A DNA stretch of 64,000 nucleotides from a virus. Below are positions 16,870 to 24,991 of the stretch, piece after piece; position 1 is the first letter of the stretch; every line of letters starts with the position of its first letter. Under the pieces are notes generated by a model that was given only the letters and a program-made list of their open reading frames with translations, made no database searches and was not told the origin of the DNA. The position numbers were made by a program, and so were the translations under genes. The stretch lies in IMG/VR virus record IMGVR_UViG_3300027861_000011, positions 1 through 64,000 of that record; one strand, 5' to 3'.

Positions 16870-17549
16870 TTTATAAAACTTTTATATTTCTCATTATATA
16901 TTTCTACGGCTTTATCGTAGAACGCTATTTCTACCTCAAGTAGTTCTTTTAATTTTTCTTTATCCTCATTACTAATATTTTTTTTAGTCTTTGTAGTGTT
17001 AGTTATTCTATATTGTGGTTTCCATTTATTAATATCACAACATAAGTCAATAAACTCATCATACTTATTAGTAAAACCAAAAAGGAATTTATCATCCTTA
17101 ATATTTTTTAAAGCAATATCTAATTTTAATTCATATGGCGTATCTTCTGGAAGTCCACAAACATGATGTAATTGATAATATTTCTGACTTCCATTATCGT
17201 GAAACCAATCTATTATATTAACCTTATCATTAATCCAACCTCTATCATTTGCATATTTATAAGCTGATATAGTTCTTGAAATTGGTTCCCTAAACATTGT
17301 AATATATTGATAATTCTTAGTACCTAAATATGGGTGTAATCCATATTGAAAATGTTCAGAAAATAAATTAAAATGTTTGAATACTTCCATACCATTAGGT
17401 TCTGACTCTAAAAACTTTTGGGTATCTCTAACGTCAGTTAAGTACCATAACTTACTATAACCAAAATAAGCTTTAGGTATATTCGTTTGTAAAAACGACC
17501 TAAAGCTTGTTCCAGCAGTCTTACCTATATGTACAAAAATATATTTCAT
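16866..17549 (-). CDS. sulfotransferase (heparan-sulfate type, Sulfotransfer_2-like)
   Basis: A 227-residue sulfotransferase whose PAPS loop HIGKTAGTSF (7-16) and 3'-phosphate block MFREPISRTISAYKYA (85-100) are typical of the Sulfotransfer_2 type, which sulfates carbohydrates. It is not closely similar to the two duplicated sulfotransferases downstream, so the cassette holds at least three sulfotransferase lineages. It shares a one-base junction with 17549-18298. The C-terminal third is Lys-rich and helical. A sugar target is likely but unproven. Confidence 0.83.
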   Translation of the reverse strand: MKYIFVHIGKTAGTSFRSFLQTNIPKAYFGYSKLWYLTDVRDTQKFLESEPNGMEVFKHFNLFSEHFQYGLHPYLGTKNYQYITMFREPISRTISAYKYANDRGWINDKVNIIDWFHDNGSQKYYQLHHVCGLPEDTPYELKLDIALKNIKDDKFLFGFTNKYDEFIDLCCDINKWKPQYRITNTTKTKKNISNEDKEKLKELLEVEIAFYDKAVEIYNEKYKSFIK

Positions 17550-18298
17550 TAAAATTCGTATTTGTAATTATAAAGTTCGATGTCCTTACCCCAAATTTGT
17601 TCTACTATCTCTCTAGTCGCTGGATTGTAGAAAAACTTATAATCTGGTATGATAGTATCATCACCTTCTCTTGTTATAATATCTTTAGCTCTCTTATCAA
17701 AAGCAATGTCACCAAAGTCTTTTATCTTCTTGGTGTAGTGGAATGATTTACCGATATCACCTTCAACACTTAAGGTTGTACCATGAGCTTTATTAATCTT
17801 ATCAATTTCATTCTTAATATTTTCAATCTTTACAATGTGGTTCCAATTATTCTCAATATCAATTGAGTCATGTTGCACCTCTTGATGGAACTCAGTTTTA
17901 CCTTTACCTACATCAATTCTTGAAACATAATTCAAGTAATCAATAAAGCTAATATTATTAGGTTCTTCTTCACCAGTCATTTGCTTTATTTGAGCAATTA
18001 CTGGATGATTCTCAGCGGTGTAAGCGTCTCTCATATAGTGAACGTAACTACTTACTGCTCTCCTATATGGGTCACGTACAACTTTGAACTTAATCATATC
18101 CTTTTTATGTAGGTAATTAGTTAATACAGGATTCTTAGGTTCATACACACGTTGTCTGTATTGGTGTATGAATGGATGAAACTCAATAGCATCCTCCAAT
18201 AGACCTAATTCGTGGAAGAACATCTTACATGCCGTTGTACACGCACACTTAGGAGTCCAACCCATCATAATATTTTTATCCTTGTTTACTAGTATCAT
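17549..18298 (-). CDS. sulfotransferase (Sulfotransfer_2-like)
   Basis: A 249-residue sulfotransferase. The PAPS loop is GWTPKCACTTACK (13-25), a form seen in carbohydrate sulfotransferases, and the 3'-phosphate block is VVRDPYRRAVSSYVHYM (73-89). A later block WNHIVKIENI is typical of this group. It is the first gene of the main glycan cassette in transcription order. A short open frame (18276-18434) overlaps its 5' end by 23 bases. Confidence 0.85.
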   Translation of the reverse strand: MILVNKDKNIMMGWTPKCACTTACKMFFHELGLLEDAIEFHPFIHQYRQRVYEPKNPVLTNYLHKKDMIKFKVVRDPYRRAVSSYVHYMRDAYTAENHPVIAQIKQMTGEEEPNNISFIDYLNYVSRIDVGKGKTEFHQEVQHDSIDIENNWNHIVKIENIKNEIDKINKAHGTTLSVEGDIGKSFHYTKKIKDFGDIAFDKRAKDIITREGDDTIIPDYKFFYNPATREIVEQIWGKDIELYNYKYEF

Positions 18299-18434
18299 TT
18301 TTTAAAATGTGAATTAAACCTTTAATGTTATAATGTTTACCACTAACTAATGGTAACCTAAAAGTTAAAACACCCCTTTCATCTAAATCAGTTAAGTCAT
18401 TTATTAGATTTTTAATTAACTTTTCCTTTTTCAT
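18276..18434 (-). CDS. small open reading frame, 52 residues
   Basis: A 52-codon frame from ATG at 18434 to TAA at 18276, beginning MKKEKLIKNLINDLTDLDER. It fills the otherwise empty space between the IMPDH-like gene and the first sulfotransferase and overlaps the latter by 23 bases. It is Lys/Leu/Asp-rich, with a probable N-terminal helix, and has the composition of its neighbours. I see no homology, so it may be a small phage protein or a chance frame; AAGG three bases upstream of ATG is a weak ribosome-binding candidate. Confidence 0.4.
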   Translation of the reverse strand: MKKEKLIKNLINDLTDLDERGVLTFRLPLVSGKHYNIKGLIHILKNDTSKQG

Positions 18435-18461
18435 CCTTATTATCAATTTATCTAATATACA

Positions 18462-19511
18462 TTATTTATTAAATCTTTCATATGCGTTGTTACTAATCTT
18501 AATAAACTCTACTTTATTAACAAACTCTTCTAGATTTATAGAGTTGGAGTAGCTCATTGCTGAACGCAAGTAAGATTCAAAGTTTTCAACCCACCCTTCG
18601 ATAGTATATTCTACTTTCCTAAATCTTACAATACCTTCAGATGTTTTAAGTATTGTATTACCCCATTTCTTTTGAACTTCTTTAGTACTCATACCCCTGA
18701 ACTTCTTGTATACATTCATACCGATTTTATAGGCTTTTTCAGCACCCCCCTGGGTTATTGGCATACTTTTAAGAACATAGTTACTACCACAAGACTCAAG
18801 ACATTTATTTAATATACTACCAAGCATAACATAATCAGCACCTAAAGCCAAAGCCTTAATTATATCCGAAAAACTTTGCATGCCACCATCAGCTACAATT
18901 TTAGCTGGTTCATCTATTATACATGATGCGTAATAACATTCCCTAATCAAAGAGGCCATTGGGAAACCTACACCCGTTTGTTGGGTTGTTAGGCAACCTC
19001 CACCATTACCAATTCCAACTCTAATATAATCAGCACCAGCATCTGATAACACCTTATATGTTTCAGAATTAGCCACATTACCAACCATTAAAATCATCGT
19101 ATCACCCCATAATGATTTAGCTATTTTAATGATATCAACCATTTCTTTTAAATGACCATTGGCTGTATCGATTAATACAAATAATTTATCTTCAAGAACT
19201 ATATCAAAGTCAACATTATTTATGAATTTTTTTTTAAATTCATTTAGTGAGTATGATGCGAAAATAGAATTACTTACCCCACCTTCACCTCTAGGTAAAC
19301 ATATATTTATTCCTTGTTCTTTAAATAATTCATAATTGTGCCTATTCACAACTGTATCCATTGGAGCTGTAAATAATGGTAACCTACCATTACTATCAAG
19401 TATGTCTATTTTGGACCTAGAATTTATATCACCAGACATACTTGGTTTTATTAAAATATCATTAAAATCTAATTTAATGTCACTATGTGCTACACAATCT
19501 TTCATCATCAT
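18462..19511 (-). CDS. IMP dehydrogenase / GMP reductase family protein
   Basis: A 349-residue TIM-barrel enzyme of the IMPDH/GMPR family without CBS domains, the size of GMP reductase. Visible blocks are LDFNDILIKPS (14-24), PLFTAPMDTVV (45-55), DTANGH (115-120), GNVANSETYKVLSDAGADYIRVGIGNGGGC (144-173, catalytic Cys173), QQTGVGFP (177-184) and IVADGGM (205-211). The Cys loop reads GGGCLTTQQTG; the usual family form is G(S/P)(I/V)CTTR-TG, so the flanking residues differ. TGVGFP favours GMP reductase (GMP to IMP) over IMPDH, but the substrate is open. It makes an ATGA overlap with dut, forming a nucleotide-metabolism pair. Confidence 0.83.
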   Translation of the reverse strand: MMMKDCVAHSDIKLDFNDILIKPSMSGDINSRSKIDILDSNGRLPLFTAPMDTVVNRHNYELFKEQGINICLPRGEGGVSNSIFASYSLNEFKKKFINNVDFDIVLEDKLFVLIDTANGHLKEMVDIIKIAKSLWGDTMILMVGNVANSETYKVLSDAGADYIRVGIGNGGGCLTTQQTGVGFPMASLIRECYYASCIIDEPAKIVADGGMQSFSDIIKALALGADYVMLGSILNKCLESCGSNYVLKSMPITQGGAEKAYKIGMNVYKKFRGMSTKEVQKKWGNTILKTSEGIVRFRKVEYTIEGWVENFESYLRSAMSYSNSINLEEFVNKVEFIKISNNAYERFNK

Positions 19512-20098
19512 TTTATACCAGTACTACCAAGTCCACCTTCATTTCTTTCCGTATTATCATTTAATTCAAATACCTTATTAAATTTAATCATTTTCTTTGA
19601 TGTAACATTAGCTATAACTGCTTGAGCTATTCTATCCCCAATCTCTATATTAAAATTAGTAGTACCTTGATTAATAAGTATTATCATTATTTCACCTCTA
19701 TAATCAGAATCGATTGTGCCAGGTGAATTTAATACGGTAATACCATACTTTGCAGCTAAACCACTTCTGGGTCTAATCTGCATTTCTAAATTAGAATGTA
19801 ACTCAAAATAAAGTCCTGTTCTAATTGTATTAAATTCACCTGGACCTAATGTAATATCCTCATTAGCTCTTAAATCAAAACCAGCCGAACCATCAGTGGC
19901 ATACTCTGGGTCTTGGTTATTAGATTTATTAACAAAATTAACTGGAAATTTAAACATGTCTAAATTACTATCATTATTATTATCGGCTGTGTGACTTACA
20001 TTACTATATTTACTATGAAATTCTTCCATTGTATAAGAATTTGATTTATCCATTGCTGATAATAATTTATTTTTTATTTCTTCAATACTATATTCCAT
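19508..20098 (-). CDS. dut: dUTP diphosphatase (trimeric type)
   Basis: A dUTPase of 196 residues that hydrolyses dUTP to dUMP and so limits uracil in DNA and feeds dTMP synthesis. All five trimeric dUTPase motifs are present: DGSAGFDL (69-76), RPRSGLA (109-115), GTIDSDYRGE (127-136), GDRIAQ (154-159) and RNEGGLGSTG (185-194). The first 50 residues are an extra, Asn/Ser-rich, probably disordered N-terminal extension not found in the usual roughly 150-residue enzymes. It is three bases from the HD-fold gene and overlaps the IMPDH-like gene. Confidence 0.95.
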   Translation of the reverse strand: MEYSIEEIKNKLLSAMDKSNSYTMEEFHSKYSNVSHTADNNNDSNLDMFKFPVNFVNKSNNQDPEYATDGSAGFDLRANEDITLGPGEFNTIRTGLYFELHSNLEMQIRPRSGLAAKYGITVLNSPGTIDSDYRGEIMIILINQGTTNFNIEIGDRIAQAVIANVTSKKMIKFNKVFELNDNTERNEGGLGSTGIK

Positions 20099-20101
20099 AA
20101 C

Positions 20102-20656
20102 TTATTTTTCTTCAACCATCGCAATCATATTCGCAATTCTTAATAAGGCACCTAATTTCTCACCCTTACTAGTCATTGGTCTTTGTGCGAATTCACTATT
20201 ATAATTATATATTGCAAATACTTCATCTTCAGTTAAGTCAACCCCAGACTTTAGTGCGTAATATACTGAACGTTCAGAAACACTCATACTTAAAGCAGTG
20301 TTATTCCAAGTATAATTCTCACCTAAATTGTTTTTTCTCCAGTCATTAGTTTGTTCGATAAACATATTACATTTACCTATTTGGTGAAGTAACGACACTC
20401 TAATGATTGAGGCATTATCAACTTGCTTTGCTTCAGGCAAACTAGCGTTAACTGAAATAGCATGTTTAGTGGTATTGATTATGTGTTCAATTAATCCACC
20501 TTCATAGGCACCATATAACTCTTTTTTAGAAGTACATGGGGCACCTATGAAACCATCACCTAATAACTTAAGTAATTCATCATTAATAACACCGTGTTTA
20601 ATACCAGTCTCGTTAAATTTAGTTGCGTTATTTAAAACTTTTTCTTTTGTAAGCAT
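20102..20656 (-). CDS. HD-superfamily-like protein with altered HD doublet
   Basis: A 184-residue helical protein that resembles HD-domain phosphohydrolases of T4-like phages: YEGGLIEHIINTTKHA (51-66) provides the first His58, and SIIRVSLLHQIGK (83-95) corresponds to the L-HD-GK segment but with Gln92 in place of the metal-binding Asp. The substitution suggests altered or lost hydrolase activity. The gene sits between dut and an unknown gene, so a role in nucleotide metabolism is plausible. I see no other domain. Confidence 0.65.
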   Translation of the reverse strand: MLTKEKVLNNATKFNETGIKHGVINDELLKLLGDGFIGAPCTSKKELYGAYEGGLIEHIINTTKHAISVNASLPEAKQVDNASIIRVSLLHQIGKCNMFIEQTNDWRKNNLGENYTWNNTALSMSVSERSVYYALKSGVDLTEDEVFAIYNYNSEFAQRPMTSKGEKLGALLRIANMIAMVEEK

Positions 20657-20677
20657 AATAATATTTATTTGGTTAAT

Positions 20678-21067
20678 TTATTTTTTAAAAATATCACTTA
20701 TTTTAACATATTCTGTTAATGGTCCAACTTTTACTTCAGAAATCTTTCCAGTGTCATCAAGTGTCACACCAGTTCTTTCCTCAAATGTCTTACCTAATTC
20801 ATCAGTATTTAGTTGTTTCGTTAGGACACTACCAAAATTTTTGTTAATATTTGTGGTTTTTTTAACTTTATTAGCTGCTGCATTAACTTCGTCCATTTCG
20901 TCCATCTTTTTCATTATACTGTAAGCTCGTTTAAATACGACATCATCTTCAGTCATAGTAACTTCTTCTATTTCTTTTGAGTTAATAGTAGTCTCTTCTT
21001 CACTTAAATAGTCAGCAATAAAATCAAAGACTATTTTTAATTTTTTAGTATTTTTCATTATCATCAA
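20678..21067 (-). CDS. hypothetical protein, 129 residues
   Basis: I do not recognise this protein. It is acidic and Lys/Glu/Thr-rich, with a likely helix at 1-20 (KKLKIVFDFIADYL), a helical middle around VVFKRAYSIMKKMDEM and a C-terminal VKVGPLTEYVKISDIFKK. The multiple ATG codons at the start (MMIMK) leave the exact start open by one to three residues. It is isolated from its neighbours by about 10-20 bases on each side and is part of the same minus-strand run. Confidence 0.55.
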   Translation of the reverse strand: MMIMKNTKKLKIVFDFIADYLSEEETTINSKEIEEVTMTEDDVVFKRAYSIMKKMDEMDEVNAAANKVKKTTNINKNFGSVLTKQLNTDELGKTFEERTGVTLDDTGKISEVKVGPLTEYVKISDIFKK

Positions 21068-21078
21068 ATTTACGCTTT

Positions 21079-22365
21079 TTATTTAATAGTTTCAAGTTCA
21101 ATTGGAATTATTTTCATATCTTTAACTAATTTATGATATAAATCACGTCTACTAGATGTTACAGCATCAATACTGTAAGTATCTTTAACGGTGTTGTGAA
21201 GTTTTTCACTCATCTCAACCACAAGTTCTGGATTTAGAATCAACTTTTTAATATTCTTATACCAATCTTTATGGTTTTTATTAGTCTTAATAAGTAACGC
21301 ATTACCTAATTCATTCTTAATTGGACCTTCGTTTTTACCGCCCTTATCAAACATATTTTTTAAATCTATTTGGTAAGGTCCGTAATCTTGGGCAATAATG
21401 GCTTTTTTGTGAAATCCAGCTTCAATAACCTTTAACTGAGATTTAACCTTATTAAATAAATGCTCTTCAATTGGGGCTAGTGATACATCAAAAAGGTTAT
21501 AATTACTTGCATATGTACTAATTGGTTTAGTCCATACTCTTCTATATGGTTCATTTTCTACGCCTTCAAATTCTTTCTTGTTAAATGTAAGTAAATGATT
21601 CTTATATTCTTCACTAACTGTTGTATAGTCATTTGTAAAGATTTGTTCGTATTTATACCAAACACTTTCTTTAGGTCGTATTGGCCTTTGACTTTGTTTA
21701 CCAGAGGCTTCGTCAATCATTGTAATAACACCTCTAAGGTCAAACCCGCAAACAACAAATTGAACCTTATCTATAAGGCCATCATTTTTAAGTCTACCTA
21801 CAATACCTTTAAGAATCTCCAAATCTTTTAAATGAGATGAACCTCCTAACCATCCAATTCTAAGTCTTTCAGACGGTTCTGGGTTAGGGATATATTGTTT
21901 TTCATTTGGGTCTATTGCATTAGGTAAAATATGAACATTATTAATATCATTAAACTTACCAATCTCTTCAGCAAATATTGTGGTGGTAGTGGTAATATTT
22001 CTAGCAAGTTTAATATTATTATGAATCATCTTATCCATACCAGAATTCTTAATCATAAGATGGGCTGGGTGATGGTGTCCTGGAGCCCAGTGGTCATCAA
22101 TATCCATAATAGTTGTTATTCCTAATTTTTCTATTCTATTAAGAGTTTCTTCTACTTTATCGTATGGTCCAAGTGTTCTGTGATAATGAATTAAATCGTA
22201 TTGTTTAAGCCAATTATCATCATTTAATTTTGGTTCGTAATCAATATCAATATGAAATTCATCTGGGAAATTCTTCTCTAGTGTAATGTGTGGTTTGGTA
22301 GAACGAAAATAACCAACACCTGTACGGTCACTAGGTACCACAAGTACTTTAATTTTTTTACTCAT
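21079..22365 (-). CDS. GT4-like glycosyltransferase
   Basis: A 428-residue GT-B type enzyme. The N-terminus KVLVVPSDRTGVGYFRSTKP (6-25) holds a glycine loop and Arg typical of the acceptor domain. The middle contains YDLIHYHR and TIMDIDDHW, and the linker NNVHILPNAID begins the donor domain with RIGWLGGSSHLKD. The C-terminal donor block is FNKVKSQLKVIEAGFHKKAIIAQDYGPY, where Glu precedes a glycine as in EX7E families. It is separated from the main cassette by the nucleotide genes and has its own candidate promoter just upstream (22382-22394), after a terminator. Confidence 0.78.
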   Translation of the reverse strand: MSKKIKVLVVPSDRTGVGYFRSTKPHITLEKNFPDEFHIDIDYEPKLNDDNWLKQYDLIHYHRTLGPYDKVEETLNRIEKLGITTIMDIDDHWAPGHHHPAHLMIKNSGMDKMIHNNIKLARNITTTTTIFAEEIGKFNDINNVHILPNAIDPNEKQYIPNPEPSERLRIGWLGGSSHLKDLEILKGIVGRLKNDGLIDKVQFVVCGFDLRGVITMIDEASGKQSQRPIRPKESVWYKYEQIFTNDYTTVSEEYKNHLLTFNKKEFEGVENEPYRRVWTKPISTYASNYNLFDVSLAPIEEHLFNKVKSQLKVIEAGFHKKAIIAQDYGPYQIDLKNMFDKGGKNEGPIKNELGNALLIKTNKNHKDWYKNIKKLILNPELVVEMSEKLHNTVKDTYSIDAVTSSRRDLYHKLVKDMKIIPIELETIK

Positions 22366-22381
22366 TTTCTTTTTAATTAAT

Positions 22382-22394
22382 TTTATTATTTATA
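22382..22394 (-). promoter_or_regulatory. candidate phage promoter, TATAAATAATAAA
   Basis: On the minus strand the sequence reads TATAAATAATAAA, 16 bases before the start of the glycosyltransferase at 22365. Its first eight bases equal the T4 late-promoter core TATAAATA, and it matches 11 of 13 positions of the recurring TATTTATAATAAA element of this window. It lies just downstream of a terminator, as expected for a new transcription unit, and overlaps a small inverted repeat (TATACT/AGTATA, 22391-22404). Confidence 0.5.
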
Positions 22395-22431
22395 CTCAAG
22401 TATAATGAATATATTAATTAATGTAAATAAT

Positions 22432-22461
22432 AAAGGCCCATGAAATAAATTATGAGCCTTT
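22432..22461 (-). terminator. intrinsic terminator hairpin
   Basis: An inverted repeat of AAAGGC (22432-22437) and GCCTTT (22456-22461), extended by CAT/ATG across one mismatch, with a loop of about ten bases. On the minus strand it is followed by TTATTATTTA-type T-rich sequence, and on the plus strand by TTTTT. It follows the minus-strand gene at 22484-23077 and so probably ends that transcript before the glycosyltransferase. Confidence 0.65.
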
Positions 22462-22483
22462 TTATCTGAAAATAAATTATTAA

Positions 22484-23077
22484 TTATTTTTTTGTTTTGA
22501 TTTTACCTTCCTTTATTAGTGTGTTTATTGTTTTTTTAATTACACCTTCAGTAAGATTTTTAGAGTAATCAGCAGAAAGGTATTCAATAAGAACATCTTT
22601 GATTATTCCTCTTAATGATGACTCACTAACTGTGAATGTGTCATTATTGTTTTGTACCATTGATTCATTCATACCTTTCCTAGATTGTGTTCTAGGTGTA
22701 GATGGAAGTGGTAGTGGTTTATTGTCAATTAAATCAGAAACATCATCTATATTAAATGTGTGATTCATTGTTGGTTGAGATATTGGGTTTTCCATCATTG
22801 CTTTCTTAATAGCCTCTGGCATATTAGAGTTAGCGATTGCCGCTTGATTAATATTCCCCATTTGTCTAGCTGGGTCCCCTAATGTTTGATGTTGTCCTTG
22901 GTTTTGTGTTGGTGTTGAACCTTGGTCAACATAACCACTTGTATCTTGTCGTAACGCTGAAGCATCTACATTACCTGTTTCAAAATCATTATTATTGACC
23001 TTATTCATTATAGCTTTTGCGTTACCTAAGATTCCTTTTAGTTTACTTAAATCCGCTGCTGGTGGAATTGCATTCAT
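22484..23077 (-). CDS. hypothetical protein, 197 residues, Asn/Gln-rich
   Basis: No family is recognised. Residues 1-35 form a likely helix (LSKLKGILGNAKAIMNKV), residues 40-150 are Asn/Gln/Pro/Ser-rich and probably disordered, and the C-terminal 50 residues form helices (SLRGIIKDVLIEYL and EGVIKKTINTLIKEGKIKTKK). This ordered-ends, disordered-middle layout is common in phage scaffold or virion-associated proteins, but that is only suggestive. It ends just before a terminator hairpin and is the last gene of a unit that begins at 24928. Confidence 0.5.
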   Translation of the reverse strand: MNAIPPAADLSKLKGILGNAKAIMNKVNNNDFETGNVDASALRQDTSGYVDQGSTPTQNQGQHQTLGDPARQMGNINQAAIANSNMPEAIKKAMMENPISQPTMNHTFNIDDVSDLIDNKPLPLPSTPRTQSRKGMNESMVQNNNDTFTVSESSLRGIIKDVLIEYLSADYSKNLTEGVIKKTINTLIKEGKIKTKK

Positions 23078-23106
23078 ATTTTTTTATTTATTTATTCTTT
23101 TTATTT

Positions 23107-23544
23107 TTAAAATTTAATGTAATGTGTTAACATATCATTTTTGAAACTTCTATCTCTAGGACCAACGTAGTCTGGAATACCTCCACCACCACTAACATCA
23201 CTAGGTTCCATGTAGAATTTAAAATCTTTAACCTCTACTATCTTAGTTATATTATTAACTAATAATGTTTTCCAGCTTGAATTAACGGTTTGAGTATCAC
23301 CAAAAGCTTGGAATACTCTAATAGCGTCATTACCATTCCCATCCTTACTTTTTAAAATACCTCTACCATATATCATTATTTGTCTGGTAGACTTCTCTTC
23401 ACCACTCTTCTTACTACGATATATAATTTCAACTGGATTCCAGTATTTTCTACCATTATCCGCAACGTGTCCAGTAATAATATCATTAATATCATTACCA
23501 ATACTTTCTAATATAAGTTGTTCATATAGATTGTAAAGCTTCAT
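23107..23544 (-). CDS. hypothetical protein, WYL-like beta domain candidate
   Basis: A 145-residue protein with an N-terminal helix (YNLYEQLILESI) and then a beta-rich core: NPVEIIYRSKKSGEEKSTRQ, IMIYGRGILKSKDGNGNDA, IRVFQAFGD, SSWKTLLVNNITKIVEV. The order of strands, with paired R-I-MIYGRG and F-AFGDT and a closing ITKI strand, recalls the WYL ligand-binding barrel, but I would not rank that above a guess. The Gly-rich SGGGGIPDYVGPRD near the C-terminus is probably a loop. Virion roles are possible because of the neighbours. Confidence 0.5.
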   Translation of the reverse strand: MKLYNLYEQLILESIGNDINDIITGHVADNGRKYWNPVEIIYRSKKSGEEKSTRQIMIYGRGILKSKDGNGNDAIRVFQAFGDTQTVNSSWKTLLVNNITKIVEVKDFKFYMEPSDVSGGGGIPDYVGPRDRSFKNDMLTHYIKF

Positions 23545-23558
23545 TAATTATTTTATTT

Positions 23559-23894
23559 TTAGCTGAAAGAAAATTGTCCAACGTTACCAGAAGTATCTGG
23601 GTGCTCGTAATAGGCATCTGGAGTATAACCCCAAGTACTACCATTATTAGCAAAAGCTGCTAATCTACCAGAACCACCATAAGTTGGGTTACCGTTGATA
23701 TCTAAATCTCCACCACCATTGTAAGTATCTAAAAATATGCCAGTACCTTTACCCTTAACTGGGGTTGTTTGGTCTGATATAGCTTTAGTATGTGTTGCGC
23801 TATAGTTGTTATCATCACTTGCGTTATCAAATGCGTTAATAGCTAATAGTGCGTTTCTTGTTGCAATTGCTGCTTCTTCTAATTTATTACTCAT
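23559..23894 (-). CDS. hypothetical protein, 111 residues
   Basis: Not recognised. It has an Ala-rich N-terminal helix (EEAAIATRNALLAINAFDNAS) and then a Gly/Asn/Tyr/Thr-rich tail that looks like exposed loop or beta sequence and ends in GQFSFS. There is no signal peptide or membrane segment. It is encoded two bases after the stop of the upstream gene (23897) and in the same direction as the neighbouring unknown genes, so it belongs to their operon. A small virion-associated protein is plausible. Confidence 0.5.
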   Translation of the reverse strand: MSNKLEEAAIATRNALLAINAFDNASDDNNYSATHTKAISDQTTPVKGKGTGIFLDTYNGGGDLDINGNPTYGGSGRLAAFANNGSTWGYTPDAYYEHPDTSGNVGQFSFS

Positions 23895-23896
23895 AA

Positions 23897-24343
23897 TTAT
23901 TTTATTATTTTATTATTGTTATTCATGTACTCTATTAAATATCTCATAGAATCAATTTCTGCGTCAATTGATTCAAAAACTTGGATGCCAATTCGCTTAT
24001 TTTTTTTGTTAAGATTAGTTGTTTTACCTTTATTTGGTTCTATCTCAGTACCTGTATTATGAATACTATCGAACCCATTTTTATTGTGGGGTTTTAGGAA
24101 TGAATTATTCTTTCCAGCATCCATTTGGGTCTTTTTACGACTATGTATTACTTTTTGCTTACTATTCTTAACATCCTCAAGATTACTTAAGATAATTTCT
24201 TCTTCATCAGATAACCCTTCGTTATCTTTCTTTTGTGAAAGTCTAGTGACTCTAGTGGCTACAGCGTTACCCTTAACGGTTTCACCATCAATCTTTAAAT
24301 TAGACTTATCGAACTCATCACTATTTTCTTCTAAGTTATTCAT
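23897..24343 (-). CDS. hypothetical hydrophilic protein, 148 residues
   Basis: Not recognised. It is strongly hydrophilic and Lys/Asn/Glu/Ser-rich, with probable disorder over most of its length and one helix at about 45-70 (LSDEEEIILSNLEDVKNSKQ). The C-terminal 25 residues (VFESIDAEIDSMRYLIEYM) form the only clearly amphipathic helix. It shares a boundary base with the gene at 24344, which suggests coupled translation. Function unknown. Confidence 0.45.
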   Translation of the reverse strand: MNNLEENSDEFDKSNLKIDGETVKGNAVATRVTRLSQKKDNEGLSDEEEIILSNLEDVKNSKQKVIHSRKKTQMDAGKNNSFLKPHNKNGFDSIHNTGTEIEPNKGKTTNLNKKNKRIGIQVFESIDAEIDSMRYLIEYMNNNNKIIK

Positions 24344-24928
24344 TTATATGCCAATATTAATTTTTAAATGATTTAATACTATTTCAGCATCGTCATTTTC
24401 TGCATTTGATAATACTTTTAAAAATTCCTCTGTTTTAAGTATAAGGTTTATATCATTAACTTCTCCTAAGTCTGGTTGGTTATTAGAATTAGTGTCATTA
24501 TATTGGTCTGAAGTTACGATATCATTTTCCTTAGTTCTTTGTTTAAGTAACTCTTGAACCATAGCTTTCATTTTATTTCTTGATTCTTCATCTATTGCTT
24601 CTATACTCTCGTTGTTAACACCAAATCTAACACCCATATTACCACCTCTAGCCATATCTGCACCTTTATTCATTACGTTAGTTGCTTTCTTATTTGTTGT
24701 AATAGGGATATCAATTGTAAAATAAGAACTAGTATCATTAGGTAATTCTTGTGTATCAGTATAAACTTGATTATGAGTAATTGGTGTATTACCAGGTCTT
24801 AAACCATAATCAGACTCATCAACATCTTCTTCGGAAACATCCTTTGGTTTAGAATTAGCCTTGTTAACCTTTGAGGTAGCCTTCTTACTATTATATTTTT
24901 TCTTAAAGTCTTTTTTAGTAAATTTCAT
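24344..24928 (-). CDS. hypothetical hydrophilic protein, 194 residues
   Basis: Not recognised. The N-terminus is Lys-rich (FTKKDFKKKYNSKKATSKV), the middle is Ser/Thr/Asn-rich and the C-terminal third contains the helices RNKMKAMVQELLKQRTK and LILKTEEFLKVLSNAENDDAE. It is the first gene of a minus-strand transcript. A candidate promoter of the recurring type lies eight bases upstream (24937-24952). It could be a virion-associated or regulatory protein, but no evidence decides. Confidence 0.45.
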   Translation of the reverse strand: MKFTKKDFKKKYNSKKATSKVNKANSKPKDVSEEDVDESDYGLRPGNTPITHNQVYTDTQELPNDTSSYFTIDIPITTNKKATNVMNKGADMARGGNMGVRFGVNNESIEAIDEESRNKMKAMVQELLKQRTKENDIVTSDQYNDTNSNNQPDLGEVNDINLILKTEEFLKVLSNAENDDAEIVLNHLKINIGI

Positions 24929-24936
24929 AAATATAC

Positions 24937-24952
24937 TTTTAATTATAAATAT
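24937..24952 (-). promoter_or_regulatory. candidate promoter, ATATTTATAATTAAAA
   Basis: On the minus strand this reads ATATTTATAATTAAAA and lies eight bases before the start codon at 24928. It matches the recurring TATTTATAATAAA element with a one-base difference in the tail. The divergent promoter of the plus-strand fibre lies 14 bases further (24967-24980), so the two elements are packed in a 63-base intergenic region. Confidence 0.5.
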
Positions 24953-24966
24953 AACGAAATATGGTA

Positions 24967-24980
24967 ATATTTATATTAAA
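24967..24980 (+). promoter_or_regulatory. candidate promoter, ATATTTATATTAAA
   Basis: The plus strand reads ATATTTATATTAAA, close to the recurring TATTTATAATAAA element, and ends 11 bases before the start of the fibre gene at 24992. No Shine-Dalgarno sequence follows, so the leader would be very short if transcription starts at the usual distance from the element. Confidence 0.5.
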
Positions 24981-24991
24981 AGATATTAATT

